Both the position numbers and the translations under genes were made by a program. Shown here piece after piece: positions 48,740 to 58,826 of a stretch of 64,000 bases of DNA. Location of the stretch: the NCBI GenBank assembly GCA_946403965.1, contig CAMJBT010000003.1, positions 26,551 through 90,550 of the forward strand. Reading direction: 5' to 3'. Below the pieces are notes generated by a model. The model searched no databases and was not told the DNA's origin. It was given only the letters and a program-made list of their open reading frames with translations. The stretch comes from an uncultured Pseudobutyrivibrio sp. (GTDB lineage Bacteria; Bacillota; Clostridia; Lachnospirales; Lachnospiraceae). Position 1 is the first letter of the stretch. Every line of letters begins with the position of its first letter.

Positions 48740-48768
48740 AATATAACCCCTCAAATACAACATGTCAA
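48740..48768 (-). promoter_or_regulatory. Candidate sigma-A promoter reading toward the 53-bp array
   Basis: Minus strand TTGACA (48763-48768), 17-bp spacer, TATATT (48740-48745). Confidence 0.4.
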
Positions 48769-48857
48769 CCACATTTTTTTCGTGCTTATAACAAAAACAA
48801 GAAAAGAAAACCCTCCGCAGTGCCAAATCACCACGAAGGGTTTCCCAAATAAGCCAT

Positions 48858-48889
48858 AGAATTTTGATTTTCTTCAGAAAATCAGAATC
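48858..48889. repeat. Palindrome related to the hairpin cluster
   Basis: TAGAATTTTGATTTTCTTCAGAAAATCAGAATCC; same TTTTCTTCAGAAAA core as the palindrome at about 48508-48538. Confidence 0.6.
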
Positions 48890-48921
48890 CTTACACTGAA
48901 CAATGTTTTCTTCAAGTAAAT

Positions 48922-48980
48922 ATTGCTTGTCAAAACCAAGTTCTTATGAGCTTTTTTCTTTAGTAGCCCACAAGAAGTTA
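48922..48980 (-). repeat. Dispersed palindromic repeat copy (locus 4, degenerate)
   Basis: TTGCTTGTCAAAACCAAGTTCTTATGAGCTTTTTTCTTTAGTAGCCCACAAGAAGTTA. Confidence 0.75.
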
Positions 48981-50888
48981 GGCGTTCTGTATCTTTCCTG
49001 TGTACAGCTGATAGTACTTTCCACCTTCTTTGATAAGCTCTTCATGACTTCCACGCTCAATGATATGCCCCTGATCAAGTACCATTATACAATCAGAATT
49101 CCTAATTGTAGATAGACGATGGGCTATGACAAATGTTGTACGACCATGCATCAACTTGTCCATACCATCCTGAACAATCTTCTCTGTTCTAGTATCAATA
49201 GAAGATGTTGCCTCATCAAGGATAAGTACTGGTGGGTCTGCGATTGCTGCCCTTGCAATCGCAAGAAGCTGTCGCTGCCCCTGTGATAGATTACCGCCAT
49301 CACCACTGATAACTGTGTCATAACCCTTTGGAAGACGACGGATAAAGCTATCGGCATTTGCAAGCTTAGCTGCTGCAATAACCTCTTCCTCTGTAGCATC
49401 AAGTTTTCCGTAACGAATATTATCAGCAATAGTTCCTGTAAACAGGTGAGTATCCTGCAATACAATTCCAAGGGAACGTCGTAAATCTGCTTTCTTAATC
49501 TTGTTGATGTTGATTCCATCATAACGAATCTTTCCATCTGCAATATCGTAAAATCTATTAATAAGATTTGTGATAGTAGTCTTACCTGCACCTGTAGCAC
49601 CTACAAAAGCTATCTTCTGACCTGGCTCGGCAAAGAGCTTGATATTATGAAGAACTGTCTTGTCAGGATTATATGCAAAATCAACACCATCAAATACAAT
49701 ATCACCTGTAAGCCACTGATAGGTTGTAGTCCCCTCAGCCTTGTGATAATGTTTCCAAGCCCATTTTCCTGTGTGCTCCTCACACTCTACAGGCTGACCA
49801 TTCTCATCCTTAGCATTTACCAACATTACATAGCCATCGTCCAGCTCTGGCTTTTCATCAATTAAATCAAATACACGCTCGGCACCCGCCATAGCAAGTA
49901 CAATAGACTGGAACTGCTGAGAAACCTGCATGATAGGCATAATAAATGAGCGAGTAAACTGTAGGAACGACACAAGTGCACCAAGAGTAAGGCCTGTCCA
50001 ACCGTTGATAGCAAGTGTTCCACCAACAACTGCACAAATAACATAGTTTACATTGCCAAGCTGTGCATTGATTGGACCAAGACAGTTTGCCAATCGGTTA
50101 GCTCTGTATGCATTCTCGTAAAGACCTTCATTAAGCTCGTTGAACTTCTCGATTACCTCGTCCTCATGACAGAATACCTTAACAACCTTCTGTCCTTTCA
50201 TAATCTCCTCGATGTTACCATTTACTGCACCAAGAGACTGTTGCTGTTTTCTGAAGTATCTACCAGAAGTACCAGCAACATACTTTGTAGCAAGTACAAT
50301 GACAGCAATCATAGCAAGAGTAACACATGTAAGTGGAGCCGAAAGCATACACATATATGTGAATACTGTAACGATTGTGATAGCACTATTAAACATCTGT
50401 GGAAAGCTCTGTGAAATCATCTGTCTAAGTGTGTCTATATCGTTAGTATACACAGACATGATGTCTCCATGTGCATGACTATCGAAGTAGCGGATTGGCA
50501 GATCCTCCATCTGCTCAAACATCTCATTTCTCAAATCTCTAAGTGACCCCTGCGCAACGAAAATCATAATCCAATTGTATGCGAAGGTACATCCAATACC
50601 TACGGCATAGAATACAATTAACTGCTTAATAGCCCCTGCTAACGGGCCAAAATCTTTACTTCCACTTTCCACCATCGGAATAATGTATGAATCAATAAGC
50701 TCTTGCATAAAAGCTGTACCCCTGGCATTACAAATAACTGCCAGAAAGATACATACCAATACGACAATAAGCTGTAACCAATATCTTTTTCCTACATATC
50801 TGATAAGACGGCCAAGGACATCTCGTCTCTTTGCTTTCTGCTCAGCTGTAAGCTTAGGCACCTGGCCGGGTTGTGGTCCTCTAGCCAT
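48978..50888 (-). CDS. ABC transporter permease/ATP-binding protein
   Basis: FVGATGAGKTTITNL, LSQGQRQLLAIARA, LILDEATSS. Confidence 0.94.
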   Translation of the reverse strand: MARGPQPGQVPKLTAEQKAKRRDVLGRLIRYVGKRYWLQLIVVLVCIFLAVICNARGTAFMQELIDSYIIPMVESGSKDFGPLAGAIKQLIVFYAVGIGCTFAYNWIMIFVAQGSLRDLRNEMFEQMEDLPIRYFDSHAHGDIMSVYTNDIDTLRQMISQSFPQMFNSAITIVTVFTYMCMLSAPLTCVTLAMIAVIVLATKYVAGTSGRYFRKQQQSLGAVNGNIEEIMKGQKVVKVFCHEDEVIEKFNELNEGLYENAYRANRLANCLGPINAQLGNVNYVICAVVGGTLAINGWTGLTLGALVSFLQFTRSFIMPIMQVSQQFQSIVLAMAGAERVFDLIDEKPELDDGYVMLVNAKDENGQPVECEEHTGKWAWKHYHKAEGTTTYQWLTGDIVFDGVDFAYNPDKTVLHNIKLFAEPGQKIAFVGATGAGKTTITNLINRFYDIADGKIRYDGININKIKKADLRRSLGIVLQDTHLFTGTIADNIRYGKLDATEEEVIAAAKLANADSFIRRLPKGYDTVISGDGGNLSQGQRQLLAIARAAIADPPVLILDEATSSIDTRTEKIVQDGMDKLMHGRTTFVIAHRLSTIRNSDCIMVLDQGHIIERGSHEELIKEGGKYYQLYTGKIQNA

Positions 50889-52651
50889 TAGTCCTCGCCT
50901 CCTTCCGTAGTTTTATCAAAGTCGCCGCTACCGGCTCCGGTCTGCTGCTCAAAAATTTCCTGATAGATTTTATTACGTGCCATAAGCTCTTCATGAGTAC
51001 CAAAATCATCAACTCGACCATCATCCATAACAATTATTCTGTCAGAATCCATAACTGAAGAAATACGCTGTGCAATGATAAGCTTTGTTGTATTAGGTAT
51101 TTCCTCCCTAAAAGCTCGACGAATATTTGCATCAGTTGCTGTATCTACTGCTGATGTTGAATCATCCAAGATAAGAATCTTTGGCTTCTTCAATAGTGCT
51201 CGTGCTATACATAGACGCTGACGCTGTCCACCTGAAACATTTGTACCGCCCTGCTCAATGTATGTATTATAGCCGTCAGGGAATCTCTCAATGAATTCAT
51301 CTGCACATGCAAGCTTTGCTGCTCGTTTAACCTCTTCATCTGTGGCATTTTTATCACCCCAGCGAAGATTTTCCGCAATAGTACCAGAAAAAAGAACGTT
51401 GTTCTGAAGCACTACCGACACCTGATTTCTAATGGTTTCAACGTCATAATCCTTTACGTTGACTCCTCCTACAACTACCTCGCCTTCATCTACGTCATAC
51501 AAACGGGAAATCATAGATACAAGGGTTGTTTTTGCAGAACCAGTTCCTCCGAGGACGCCAATTGTCTCACCAGATTTGATATCAATATTGATATGATCCA
51601 AAACAGGACGCTCTGCGGTCTTGTTATATCCAAACACTACATCTTTGAACTGGATAGAACCATCTGCAACTTCATATACTGGATTTGGGCCATTTGTGAT
51701 AATTGTTTTTTCCTCAAGTACCTCGTATATTCGGTGAGCACTGGCAACTGACATTGTAACCATGATAAAAATCATTGCAAAGAACATAAGTGACATAAGG
51801 ATGTTCATGCAATATGAGAAGAATGATACAAGCTCACCTGTTGTAAGTGTACCGTCTATTACGATAAACTTTGCACCAAACCAGCTGATAAGAATGATGC
51901 TGGCATAAATAACAAATGTATTAACTGGCATTGCGAAGGCAATCATCTTCTCGGCTGATGTAGCAGCTTTATAGATTCCCTCACTACCATTTTTAAATTT
52001 CGTCTTTTCAAAGGCTTCTCTAACATATGCCTTCACAACTCTGATTCCTGTGACATTTTCCTGTACCGATGCATTCAAATCATCATACTTCTTCATCAAC
52101 AACTCGAAAAGTGGACGAGTCTTTGTAAGTGCAAATGTCATAAATCCAAGGATTATGAACATACCTACAAGGAAAATACACGCAAGTCTTGCGTTGATTT
52201 TGAATGAAAGAATCATAGCCACAAGTACTGTAACTGGAGCTCTAAAGCCCATTCTTAGAACCATAATAAATGCATTCTGCACATTAGTAACATCTGTTGT
52301 AAGTCTTGTAACAAGACCCGCTGTTGAGAATTTATCAATGTTCTCAAATGAGAATGTCTGAATGTTTTCAAACATCTTTTTTCTCAAATTCTTTGCTAAA
52401 CCTGCTGAGGCCTTGCTACCGTACACAGCACCAAGAATACCTCCAAGAAGGCCAATCAATGCACAAACAAGCATCTGTCCACCGATTCGGTATATTTCCT
52501 CCATATTACCAACTTCTACACCCTTATCCACAAGGTCGGCAATAAAAAGCGGAATAATCATTTCCATTGCAACCTCGAGAATCATAAATACAGGAGTAAG
52601 TAGCGCAGCAAGCTTATATTCTTTGATTTCCTGTAATATTCTTTTGACCAA
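50888..52651 (-). CDS. ABC transporter permease/ATP-binding protein (heterodimer partner)
   Basis: GVLGGTGSAKTTLVS, VSGGQRQRLCIARA, LILDDSTSA; overlaps the downstream ABC gene. Confidence 0.94.
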   Translation of the reverse strand: MVKRILQEIKEYKLAALLTPVFMILEVAMEMIIPLFIADLVDKGVEVGNMEEIYRIGGQMLVCALIGLLGGILGAVYGSKASAGLAKNLRKKMFENIQTFSFENIDKFSTAGLVTRLTTDVTNVQNAFIMVLRMGFRAPVTVLVAMILSFKINARLACIFLVGMFIILGFMTFALTKTRPLFELLMKKYDDLNASVQENVTGIRVVKAYVREAFEKTKFKNGSEGIYKAATSAEKMIAFAMPVNTFVIYASIILISWFGAKFIVIDGTLTTGELVSFFSYCMNILMSLMFFAMIFIMVTMSVASAHRIYEVLEEKTIITNGPNPVYEVADGSIQFKDVVFGYNKTAERPVLDHINIDIKSGETIGVLGGTGSAKTTLVSMISRLYDVDEGEVVVGGVNVKDYDVETIRNQVSVVLQNNVLFSGTIAENLRWGDKNATDEEVKRAAKLACADEFIERFPDGYNTYIEQGGTNVSGGQRQRLCIARALLKKPKILILDDSTSAVDTATDANIRRAFREEIPNTTKLIIAQRISSVMDSDRIIVMDDGRVDDFGTHEELMARNKIYQEIFEQQTGAGSGDFDKTTEGGED

Positions 52652-52654
52652 TAT

Positions 52655-53137
52655 TTATTCCTCCTTCTGCAGCTTAATATACGATTTATATTCTGCTGCG
52701 TTTTTCCTAAGTTTCTCAAGCACTTCAACCAGGAGCTCAACCTGTTCTTGTGGGATACCCTGAGTAATATAATTATCTACTTCCATAATCTGGGATTCTG
52801 CCAGCTCGGTAAATTTCCTTCCGGCTTCGGTAACCACAATTTGCTTCTTCCTGGCATCAGTATCTACAGCAACTTTCTCAATATACCCACTTTTTTCAAG
52901 ATATTGGATCATATCTGCCAATGTAGATTTAGGCAAATGGAATTTTTTTTCTAAATCTTTTTGAAAGATTGGGTCCTCTTGGCGCTTCAAATATCCTAAA
53001 AGCCAACCATATTTCATGTTGCACTGCCCCTGCGTTGTATCTATGACACCACGGCTAACAGCGTTTCTGATTTCTCGAGAAGCACAGTCGAACATAAATC
53101 CAAGATGTACGCTCTTATCAAATTCTTCTGTTTTCAT
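52655..53137 (-). CDS. MarR family transcriptional regulator
   Basis: wHTH LPKSTLADMIQYLEKSGYIEKVAVDTDARKKQIVVTEAG; start trimmed to MKTEEF (ORF track starts at 53260). Confidence 0.88.
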   Translation of the reverse strand: MKTEEFDKSVHLGFMFDCASREIRNAVSRGVIDTTQGQCNMKYGWLLGYLKRQEDPIFQKDLEKKFHLPKSTLADMIQYLEKSGYIEKVAVDTDARKKQIVVTEAGRKFTELAESQIMEVDNYITQGIPQEQVELLVEVLEKLRKNAAEYKSYIKLQKEE

Positions 53138-53169
53138 ATCGCTCCTTTCTTTAGTACTTTTCTTTTTTA

Positions 53170-53218
53170 CCGAATAGTTCGTTTTCGGATTGTTCGATTC
53201 CGAATAGTTCGCTTTCGG
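53170..53218 (-). promoter_or_regulatory. Tandem operator: two CCGAA-N9-TTCGG palindromes with 30-bp period
   Basis: CCGAATAGTTCGTTTTCGG at 53170-53188 and CCGAATAGTTCGCTTTCGG at 53200-53218; ATTATA (minus TATAAT) at 53229-53234 with TTGCTT 17 bp upstream. Confidence 0.75.
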
Positions 53219-53405
53219 ACTAATTTGGATTATACTCCCTAAATTGTGTCCAAGCAACAAAAAAAATGTAAATTTTCTATTAAAAATTCCACTAGGCCTT
53301 TTTTCCGTGGTATAGTAGACAATGAACTAGATAGAACACAAATGTATGGTTCGCATATATTTATTGGGGAATAAATAATTAATAATTTAAAAAGGAGCAC
53401 GTTTT

Positions 53406-53984
53406 ATGAGAGAAAGAAGTAAGGATTTAAGAGTTAGAAGAACAATAAATTCTATCAGAAGAGCATTCTTTGAACTCGTTCTAGAAAAGAACTATAACGA
53501 AATTTCTATTACTGAACTTACCGAACGTGCAGGTATTAACAGAAAAACTTTCTATCTGCACTTCTCATCTTTAGATGATTTTGTTTCTGAAATCGAGGAA
53601 GAGATTGTATCTGATATTCTTGAACATATCGGTAAAAAAGCTGAAGAATTTGATTTAGCTGGATGTATTACAAACTTCTACCTTTACCTTGAGTCATGTA
53701 ACGAAGTTCAGCAGAAGCTTCTTTGTGATGAGCACTATTCATTCTTTTATGAGTCAGTTACAGAAGGTGTCCTTCGTAGTGCATCATTTGCAAGATTCTT
53801 TGAACGCACAGATTATCCTTCTATTGTTCGTTCTTATACCATCTCTATCACATTCATCTACAGAGATTGGTTAAAGGGCGGAAAACAGATTCCATTTGAT
53901 GTTCTTACAGAGCAGGCATCTAAGATCGTAGAAAATGGATATTCTGGAATTCTTAATTCATCAAAAAAGGGCTCTGGAAAATAA
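53406..53984 (+). CDS. TetR/AcrR family transcriptional regulator
   Basis: N-terminal HTH ISITELTERAGINRKTFYLHFSSLDD. Confidence 0.9.
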   Translation: MRERSKDLRVRRTINSIRRAFFELVLEKNYNEISITELTERAGINRKTFYLHFSSLDDFVSEIEEEIVSDILEHIGKKAEEFDLAGCITNFYLYLESCNEVQQKLLCDEHYSFFYESVTEGVLRSASFARFFERTDYPSIVRSYTISITFIYRDWLKGGKQIPFDVLTEQASKIVENGYSGILNSSKKGSGK

Positions 53985-54013
53985 TCCAGGCCCTAGAAAA
54001 CTAAATTGTCTAA

Positions 54014-54086
54014 TCGGAGTGACGTGATTCGAACACGCGACTCCCGCGTCCCGAACGCGGTGCTCTACCAACTGAGCCACACCCCG
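54014..54086 (-). tRNA. tRNA-Pro (anticodon CGG)
   Basis: Cloverleaf: 7-bp acceptor, anticodon arm CCGCG-TTCGGGA-CGCGG, T-arm TTCGAAT. Confidence 0.92.
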
Positions 54087-54183
54087 ATATGCAATCGAAA
54101 AGGCAAGCAGGATGCTTGTCTTTTCTTTTGCAAAAATGTACTCACTCTCAAAGACTCTCCTTAAGAGTAAATTAATTATATCC

Positions 54184-55122
54184 TTAAAGTATAAGCTTCA
54201 TAGCTCCATAAATACCTGCATCATTTCCTAATGTTGCAAGTGTAATCTTTGTATTTCTGCAACCATGGAAAGCAATCTGGTTGAATCTGTACTCAACTTC
54301 ATCAATAAGATACTGTCCAGCCTTTGAAACACCGCCACCAATAACGAATGCCTCTGGGTTTACAACACTTGAAATAACCTGTAATCCCTGTGCAAGATAC
54401 TCACAAGCTCTCTTTACAACTTCCTTTGCAACAACATCACCCTTCTTAGCCTCATCAAATACAGCCTTTGCATCAACTGTATCAATGCTTCTAAGAGAGC
54501 TTGCGTCATCGTTCTGTGCAAGGCGAATCTTTGCGAGACGAGCAATACCTGTCGCTGAACAATACTGTTCAAGACAACCTTTATTACCACATCCACAGGA
54601 AATTTCCTCTGTATAATTCACTCTAATGTGACCAATTTCTCCTGCTGCACCTGCTGCACCGCTGATAATATCATCGTTGATGATAACACCACCACCAACA
54701 CCTGTACCGAGAGTAACCATAACTGAGCTTGAATATTCCTTTGCTGCACCCATCCAAGCCTCGCCAAGAGCTGCTACATTTGCATCGTTACCAGCCTTAA
54801 CCTTAAGACCACCGAGGCACTCTGATAATTCCTTTTCAACGTTGAAAACGCCCCATCCAAGATTTACACAACGATTGACAACGCCATCCTCTGAAACAGG
54901 GCCTGGAATACCAATTCCCACTCCCCAAATATCTTCATCACTGATGTTCTTCTCTGTCATCTTGTCTCTAACAGCAGTTGCTAAATTCTTAAGAATATTG
55001 ACACCTCCATTAGATGTATCAGTAGGAATCTCCCACTTATCAAGAAGTTCACCATCTGTAGTAAACAATCCACATTTGCATGTAGTTCCGCCTAAATCAA
55101 GGCCAAATCCATACTTTGCCAT
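54184..55122 (-). CDS. ROK family glucokinase
   Basis: GLDLGGTTCKCGLF, GTGVGGGVIIN, CGCGNKGCLEQYCSATG. Confidence 0.93.
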   Translation of the reverse strand: MAKYGFGLDLGGTTCKCGLFTTDGELLDKWEIPTDTSNGGVNILKNLATAVRDKMTEKNISDEDIWGVGIGIPGPVSEDGVVNRCVNLGWGVFNVEKELSECLGGLKVKAGNDANVAALGEAWMGAAKEYSSSVMVTLGTGVGGGVIINDDIISGAAGAAGEIGHIRVNYTEEISCGCGNKGCLEQYCSATGIARLAKIRLAQNDDASSLRSIDTVDAKAVFDEAKKGDVVAKEVVKRACEYLAQGLQVISSVVNPEAFVIGGGVSKAGQYLIDEVEYRFNQIAFHGCRNTKITLATLGNDAGIYGAMKLIL

Positions 55123-55146
55123 TCTAAAACTCTCCCTTTCACATTC

Positions 55147-57420
55147 TTATTCTGTCGTAGTTATTATTTGAATATCTGTAGCATTGTCAGGTATTGCACC
55201 ATCTGGAACATAATTTCCATCGAAGGTTTGTGTAATAACTCTATAGGCTGGTTGATCATCTTCAGGCTGTTCCTGAGTTTCTTCATCCCCTGGGTTTTCC
55301 TCATCAAAGACGCCTAAATCTTCTTCATCAATTTCGTCTTCCCCGTCTTCTTCCAGAATTTCAGGCTCTTCTTGCTGTTCTTCGGTGCCAATAAATTCCA
55401 CTGGCATTTTAAAAGCAATTGGTGTGAGCCCTTCATGTATTTTCATCATATATTCCTGCCAAATTTTAGCGGGATATGACGAACCTGTAAGTCCAGGAAC
55501 TTGCTTTGGTATGTCATACCCAACCCATACACTTGTGGTATAGTAGCTTGTGTATCCGACAAACCATCCGTCACGATTACTATTTGTTGTACCTGTCTTT
55601 CCGCAAGCAGGCATTTCACCGAGACTGGCACCTTTAGCTGTACCCTCAGCCAATACAGATTGTAGCATATCTGTCATCGTTCGTGCAGCATTTTCTTGAT
55701 AAACTTCAATTTCTTCCTCTTCTTGTTCGTATATGATTTCCCCCTTGGAATCAGTTATCTTGCTGATACAAGTTGGATTACGCATATATCCATCGTTATA
55801 GAGTGTCTCATACCCCTTTGCCATCTCCAGTGGGCTTACACCAATTGTGAATCCACCAAGGCAGGCCGCCATACCATAGTCATCCTTTTCAATGTGGGAA
55901 AAACCTAATTTCTTTAGGTATTCCATTCCAGTCTTTGGCGTCAGTTCATCATACAGTTGCCAAGCAATTGTATTCTTTGACTTTGCAACAGCTTCTCTCA
56001 AAGTGATTTCTCCACTATATACGCCACCTGCATTTTCAGGGCCATCTTCATGCTTCTCATCTACTACAATTGTATCTGGAGTATATCCTCGCTCTATTGC
56101 TGGAGTGTAGACTATCAACGGCTTTATGGAACTACCTGGCTGTCTATAGCTTTGGAACGCTCTATTTAAGGTGTATCCTGAAACCTCCTGGCTCCTTCCA
56201 CCTACTATAGCTGTTACCTTACCGGTTTTATTATCTATCGTTACGGCAGCTCCCTGAAGAGCATATATACCGTCTTCATTTACATCCGTGAATTTCTCCA
56301 ATCCTGTATCTATAGTCTCCTGTAACTGCTGCTGCATATCCAAATCAATAGTTGTATAAATTCTATAACCTGATGTAAATAGACTTTCATTCCAATGGTT
56401 ATAGGCTTCTTCATAACTTTTCTCGTAGCTTCTACGCATCTGATCTGTTGAAAAATCTGTTTTAAATTCAAAGCCATCTTTTTCCATCAATGCCCTTGTA
56501 GCACAGTAATATACGTATGTTTCAACATAATTGTTTTTTGTTCCATTTGCTCTTGCCAGGGTTATCTCCTCTGCAACAGCATCTTTATAAGTTTTTGTCC
56601 CTATAACACCGTCATCAAGCATGGCTTTTAATATCAAATTTCTTCGTTCCAGTGTATTCGCTGGACTAGTTACAGGATCATAATACGTTGGACTATTAGG
56701 AATAGCCAACAAGAAACAAATTTGCGATAAGGATAATTCATCCAATTCTTTACTAAAATATCCCTTTGCTGCTGCTTTTATTCCGTAATATCCATTTGCA
56801 AAATATACGTTATTTAAATAGAATTCTAAAATTTGATCCTTAGAATACTTCTTCTCCAGCTCAGATGCGATATATATTTCTTCCACCTTACGCTGCCAGG
56901 TTTTCTCATTACTTAAAAAGGTATTTCTAGCTAACTGCTGAGTTATGGTACTACCCCCCTGTGTGATTTCCTTCTTACGTATCATTGCAATCAGTGCACG
57001 AGCAATTGCCTTATAATCGACACCATTATGCTTGTAAAATTTTTTATCTTCTATTGAAATTATTGCTTGTGTGACATATGTTGGAATCTCTTCAAATGAA
57101 ACATAGTAGACATCCTTTTCACCTTTCAAAGCAGATATTGTATCACCGTTTGCTGCATATACAAGGCTGGTCTCTGTCTGCCTAAAGGTTTCAGGATTAG
57201 AACGCCGCACTATAGTAAAAGCTTCCGTTTTTAACTGGGAAACCTTCGATCCATAACCACTCACATAATAGGCGGCAACTCCAAGAATAAGTATGAGCAG
57301 TAGCAATATTTGAATTCTAATTATGCGAAGGAGCTTTTTTTCTCTCCCCCTAATTGTTTGCGTAGTTCCACTCATAACTTCATTGTAAACATTTGAGGTT
57401 TTATCCACAATATTCTCCAC
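55147..57420 (-). CDS. Penicillin-binding protein 1A-type transglycosylase/transpeptidase
   Basis: EDKKFYKHNGVDYKAIARA, QGGSTITQQLARN, SSIKPLIVY, KTGTTNSNRDGWFVGY; acidic C-terminal tail. Confidence 0.95.
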   Translation of the reverse strand: MENIVDKTSNVYNEVMSGTTQTIRGREKKLLRIIRIQILLLLILILGVAAYYVSGYGSKVSQLKTEAFTIVRRSNPETFRQTETSLVYAANGDTISALKGEKDVYYVSFEEIPTYVTQAIISIEDKKFYKHNGVDYKAIARALIAMIRKKEITQGGSTITQQLARNTFLSNEKTWQRKVEEIYIASELEKKYSKDQILEFYLNNVYFANGYYGIKAAAKGYFSKELDELSLSQICFLLAIPNSPTYYDPVTSPANTLERRNLILKAMLDDGVIGTKTYKDAVAEEITLARANGTKNNYVETYVYYCATRALMEKDGFEFKTDFSTDQMRRSYEKSYEEAYNHWNESLFTSGYRIYTTIDLDMQQQLQETIDTGLEKFTDVNEDGIYALQGAAVTIDNKTGKVTAIVGGRSQEVSGYTLNRAFQSYRQPGSSIKPLIVYTPAIERGYTPDTIVVDEKHEDGPENAGGVYSGEITLREAVAKSKNTIAWQLYDELTPKTGMEYLKKLGFSHIEKDDYGMAACLGGFTIGVSPLEMAKGYETLYNDGYMRNPTCISKITDSKGEIIYEQEEEEIEVYQENAARTMTDMLQSVLAEGTAKGASLGEMPACGKTGTTNSNRDGWFVGYTSYYTTSVWVGYDIPKQVPGLTGSSYPAKIWQEYMMKIHEGLTPIAFKMPVEFIGTEEQQEEPEILEEDGEDEIDEEDLGVFDEENPGDEETQEQPEDDQPAYRVITQTFDGNYVPDGAIPDNATDIQIITTTE

Positions 57421-57639
57421 TTTTTCTCCACAAAAACTTCAAATTATAGCCATATCTTTACTATGAACCAACTACTTTCATGTAATGTCAGTTACTTTAC
57501 TTTTTTGTTTTCAAAAATTATGTAATTCCATCATACTTCTTGTATTTAGGTAATCAGACAAGTATTATATTTGTTAGGTTTATTGTCTCAATATATGTTT
57601 ATTTAAGGCAAAACAGTATATTTTCAGGGAGGTTTTATC

Positions 57640-58674
57640 GTGGAAAAAGAAATTCTTGGCAAGACTACCAATAACGAAGACATTATTGCCTACACTCTAG
57701 TAAATGAAAATGGAATGCAGGCTAAAATCATGAATTATGGATGCAACTTACTTGAACTCTGGGTTCCTGACAAGGATGGCATTCTCTCAGATGTTGTCCT
57801 TGGATATGACAAAATTGAAGATTATTTTGTTAATGGACCTGGTTTCGGATGCTGCATCTGTCCAAATGGCAATCGTATCGGCGATGCTAAATTCACACTT
57901 AACGGTGTAGAATATAAACTTGATGTAAATGATGGCAAAAACAACCTTCACTCAGGATTTAAGCCAATGCATAGACGCATATGGGATATCACATCTGTAG
58001 ATGAGCACCATATTACATTCAAGTGTCATAAGGCAGATGGCGAGTGTGGCTTTCCTGGGGAAATGGATATCACTATCACATATACACTTGGAGATGATAA
58101 TTCTCTTCGCCTTGACTACTCTGGCATCTCTGATGTTGATACTATATTCAACCCAACAAATCACTCTTACTTCAACCTTGATGGTCATGATGCTGGTTCT
58201 GTTATGGAGCATATCGTATGGATTGATGCTGATAAGTATACTCACACTGATGAAGGATCTATCCCACATGGTGAATGCCGCGCAGTTGTTGGAACTCCAA
58301 TGGATTTCACAACACCAAAGCCTCTTAGCCGTGATACTGATGCAGACTACGATCAGCTCAAATGGGCAGGTGGTTTTGACCACAACTACTGCCTAAATTC
58401 ACCATCATTAGATAAACCAAGTTGCACTCTTGAATCTCTTCAGAGCGGCAGAAAGATGGAAGTTTATACCGATTTACCAGGTGTACAGCTTTATGCAGGC
58501 AACTATCTAGATTCATCTCATATTGGAAAGGGTGGTGTACCATACGATAAACGCTATGGTGTTTGCTTTGAGTCACAGTTCTTCCCAAATGCAATCAATG
58601 TTCCTACATTTGACCAGCCAATCGCAAAAGCTGGCGTAAAGGCTCACTCAACTACAATTTACAAGTTTATCTAA
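57640..58674 (+). CDS. galM: Aldose 1-epimerase (galactose mutarotase)
   Basis: NPTNHSYFNLDGH, GGFDHNYCL, ESQFFPNAIN. Confidence 0.94.
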   Translation: MEKEILGKTTNNEDIIAYTLVNENGMQAKIMNYGCNLLELWVPDKDGILSDVVLGYDKIEDYFVNGPGFGCCICPNGNRIGDAKFTLNGVEYKLDVNDGKNNLHSGFKPMHRRIWDITSVDEHHITFKCHKADGECGFPGEMDITITYTLGDDNSLRLDYSGISDVDTIFNPTNHSYFNLDGHDAGSVMEHIVWIDADKYTHTDEGSIPHGECRAVVGTPMDFTTPKPLSRDTDADYDQLKWAGGFDHNYCLNSPSLDKPSCTLESLQSGRKMEVYTDLPGVQLYAGNYLDSSHIGKGGVPYDKRYGVCFESQFFPNAINVPTFDQPIAKAGVKAHSTTIYKFI

Positions 58675-58778
58675 ATCTTAAAAGTCGCTGGTTACGGCCA
58701 CAAGCCTTAGTAATTCTCCTCTCATCTAACACGATTCGCTTGAGAAATCTAAGAGCTTGTTTCCTACCAGCTCATTAA

Positions 58779-58815
58779 AAAAGCCAACCCACATAATTGT
58801 GAGTTGGCTTACTTT
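58779..58815. terminator. Bidirectional terminator between galM and the transketolase genes
   Basis: AAAAAGCCAACCCACA ATAA TTGTGAGTTGGCTTACTTTTT. Confidence 0.75.
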
Positions 58816-58826
58816 TTACTATTCGA

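Noticed and set aside
57401-57409. TTATCCACA DnaA-box match
   Set aside because: Single copy inside the PBP1A coding start; likely chance.
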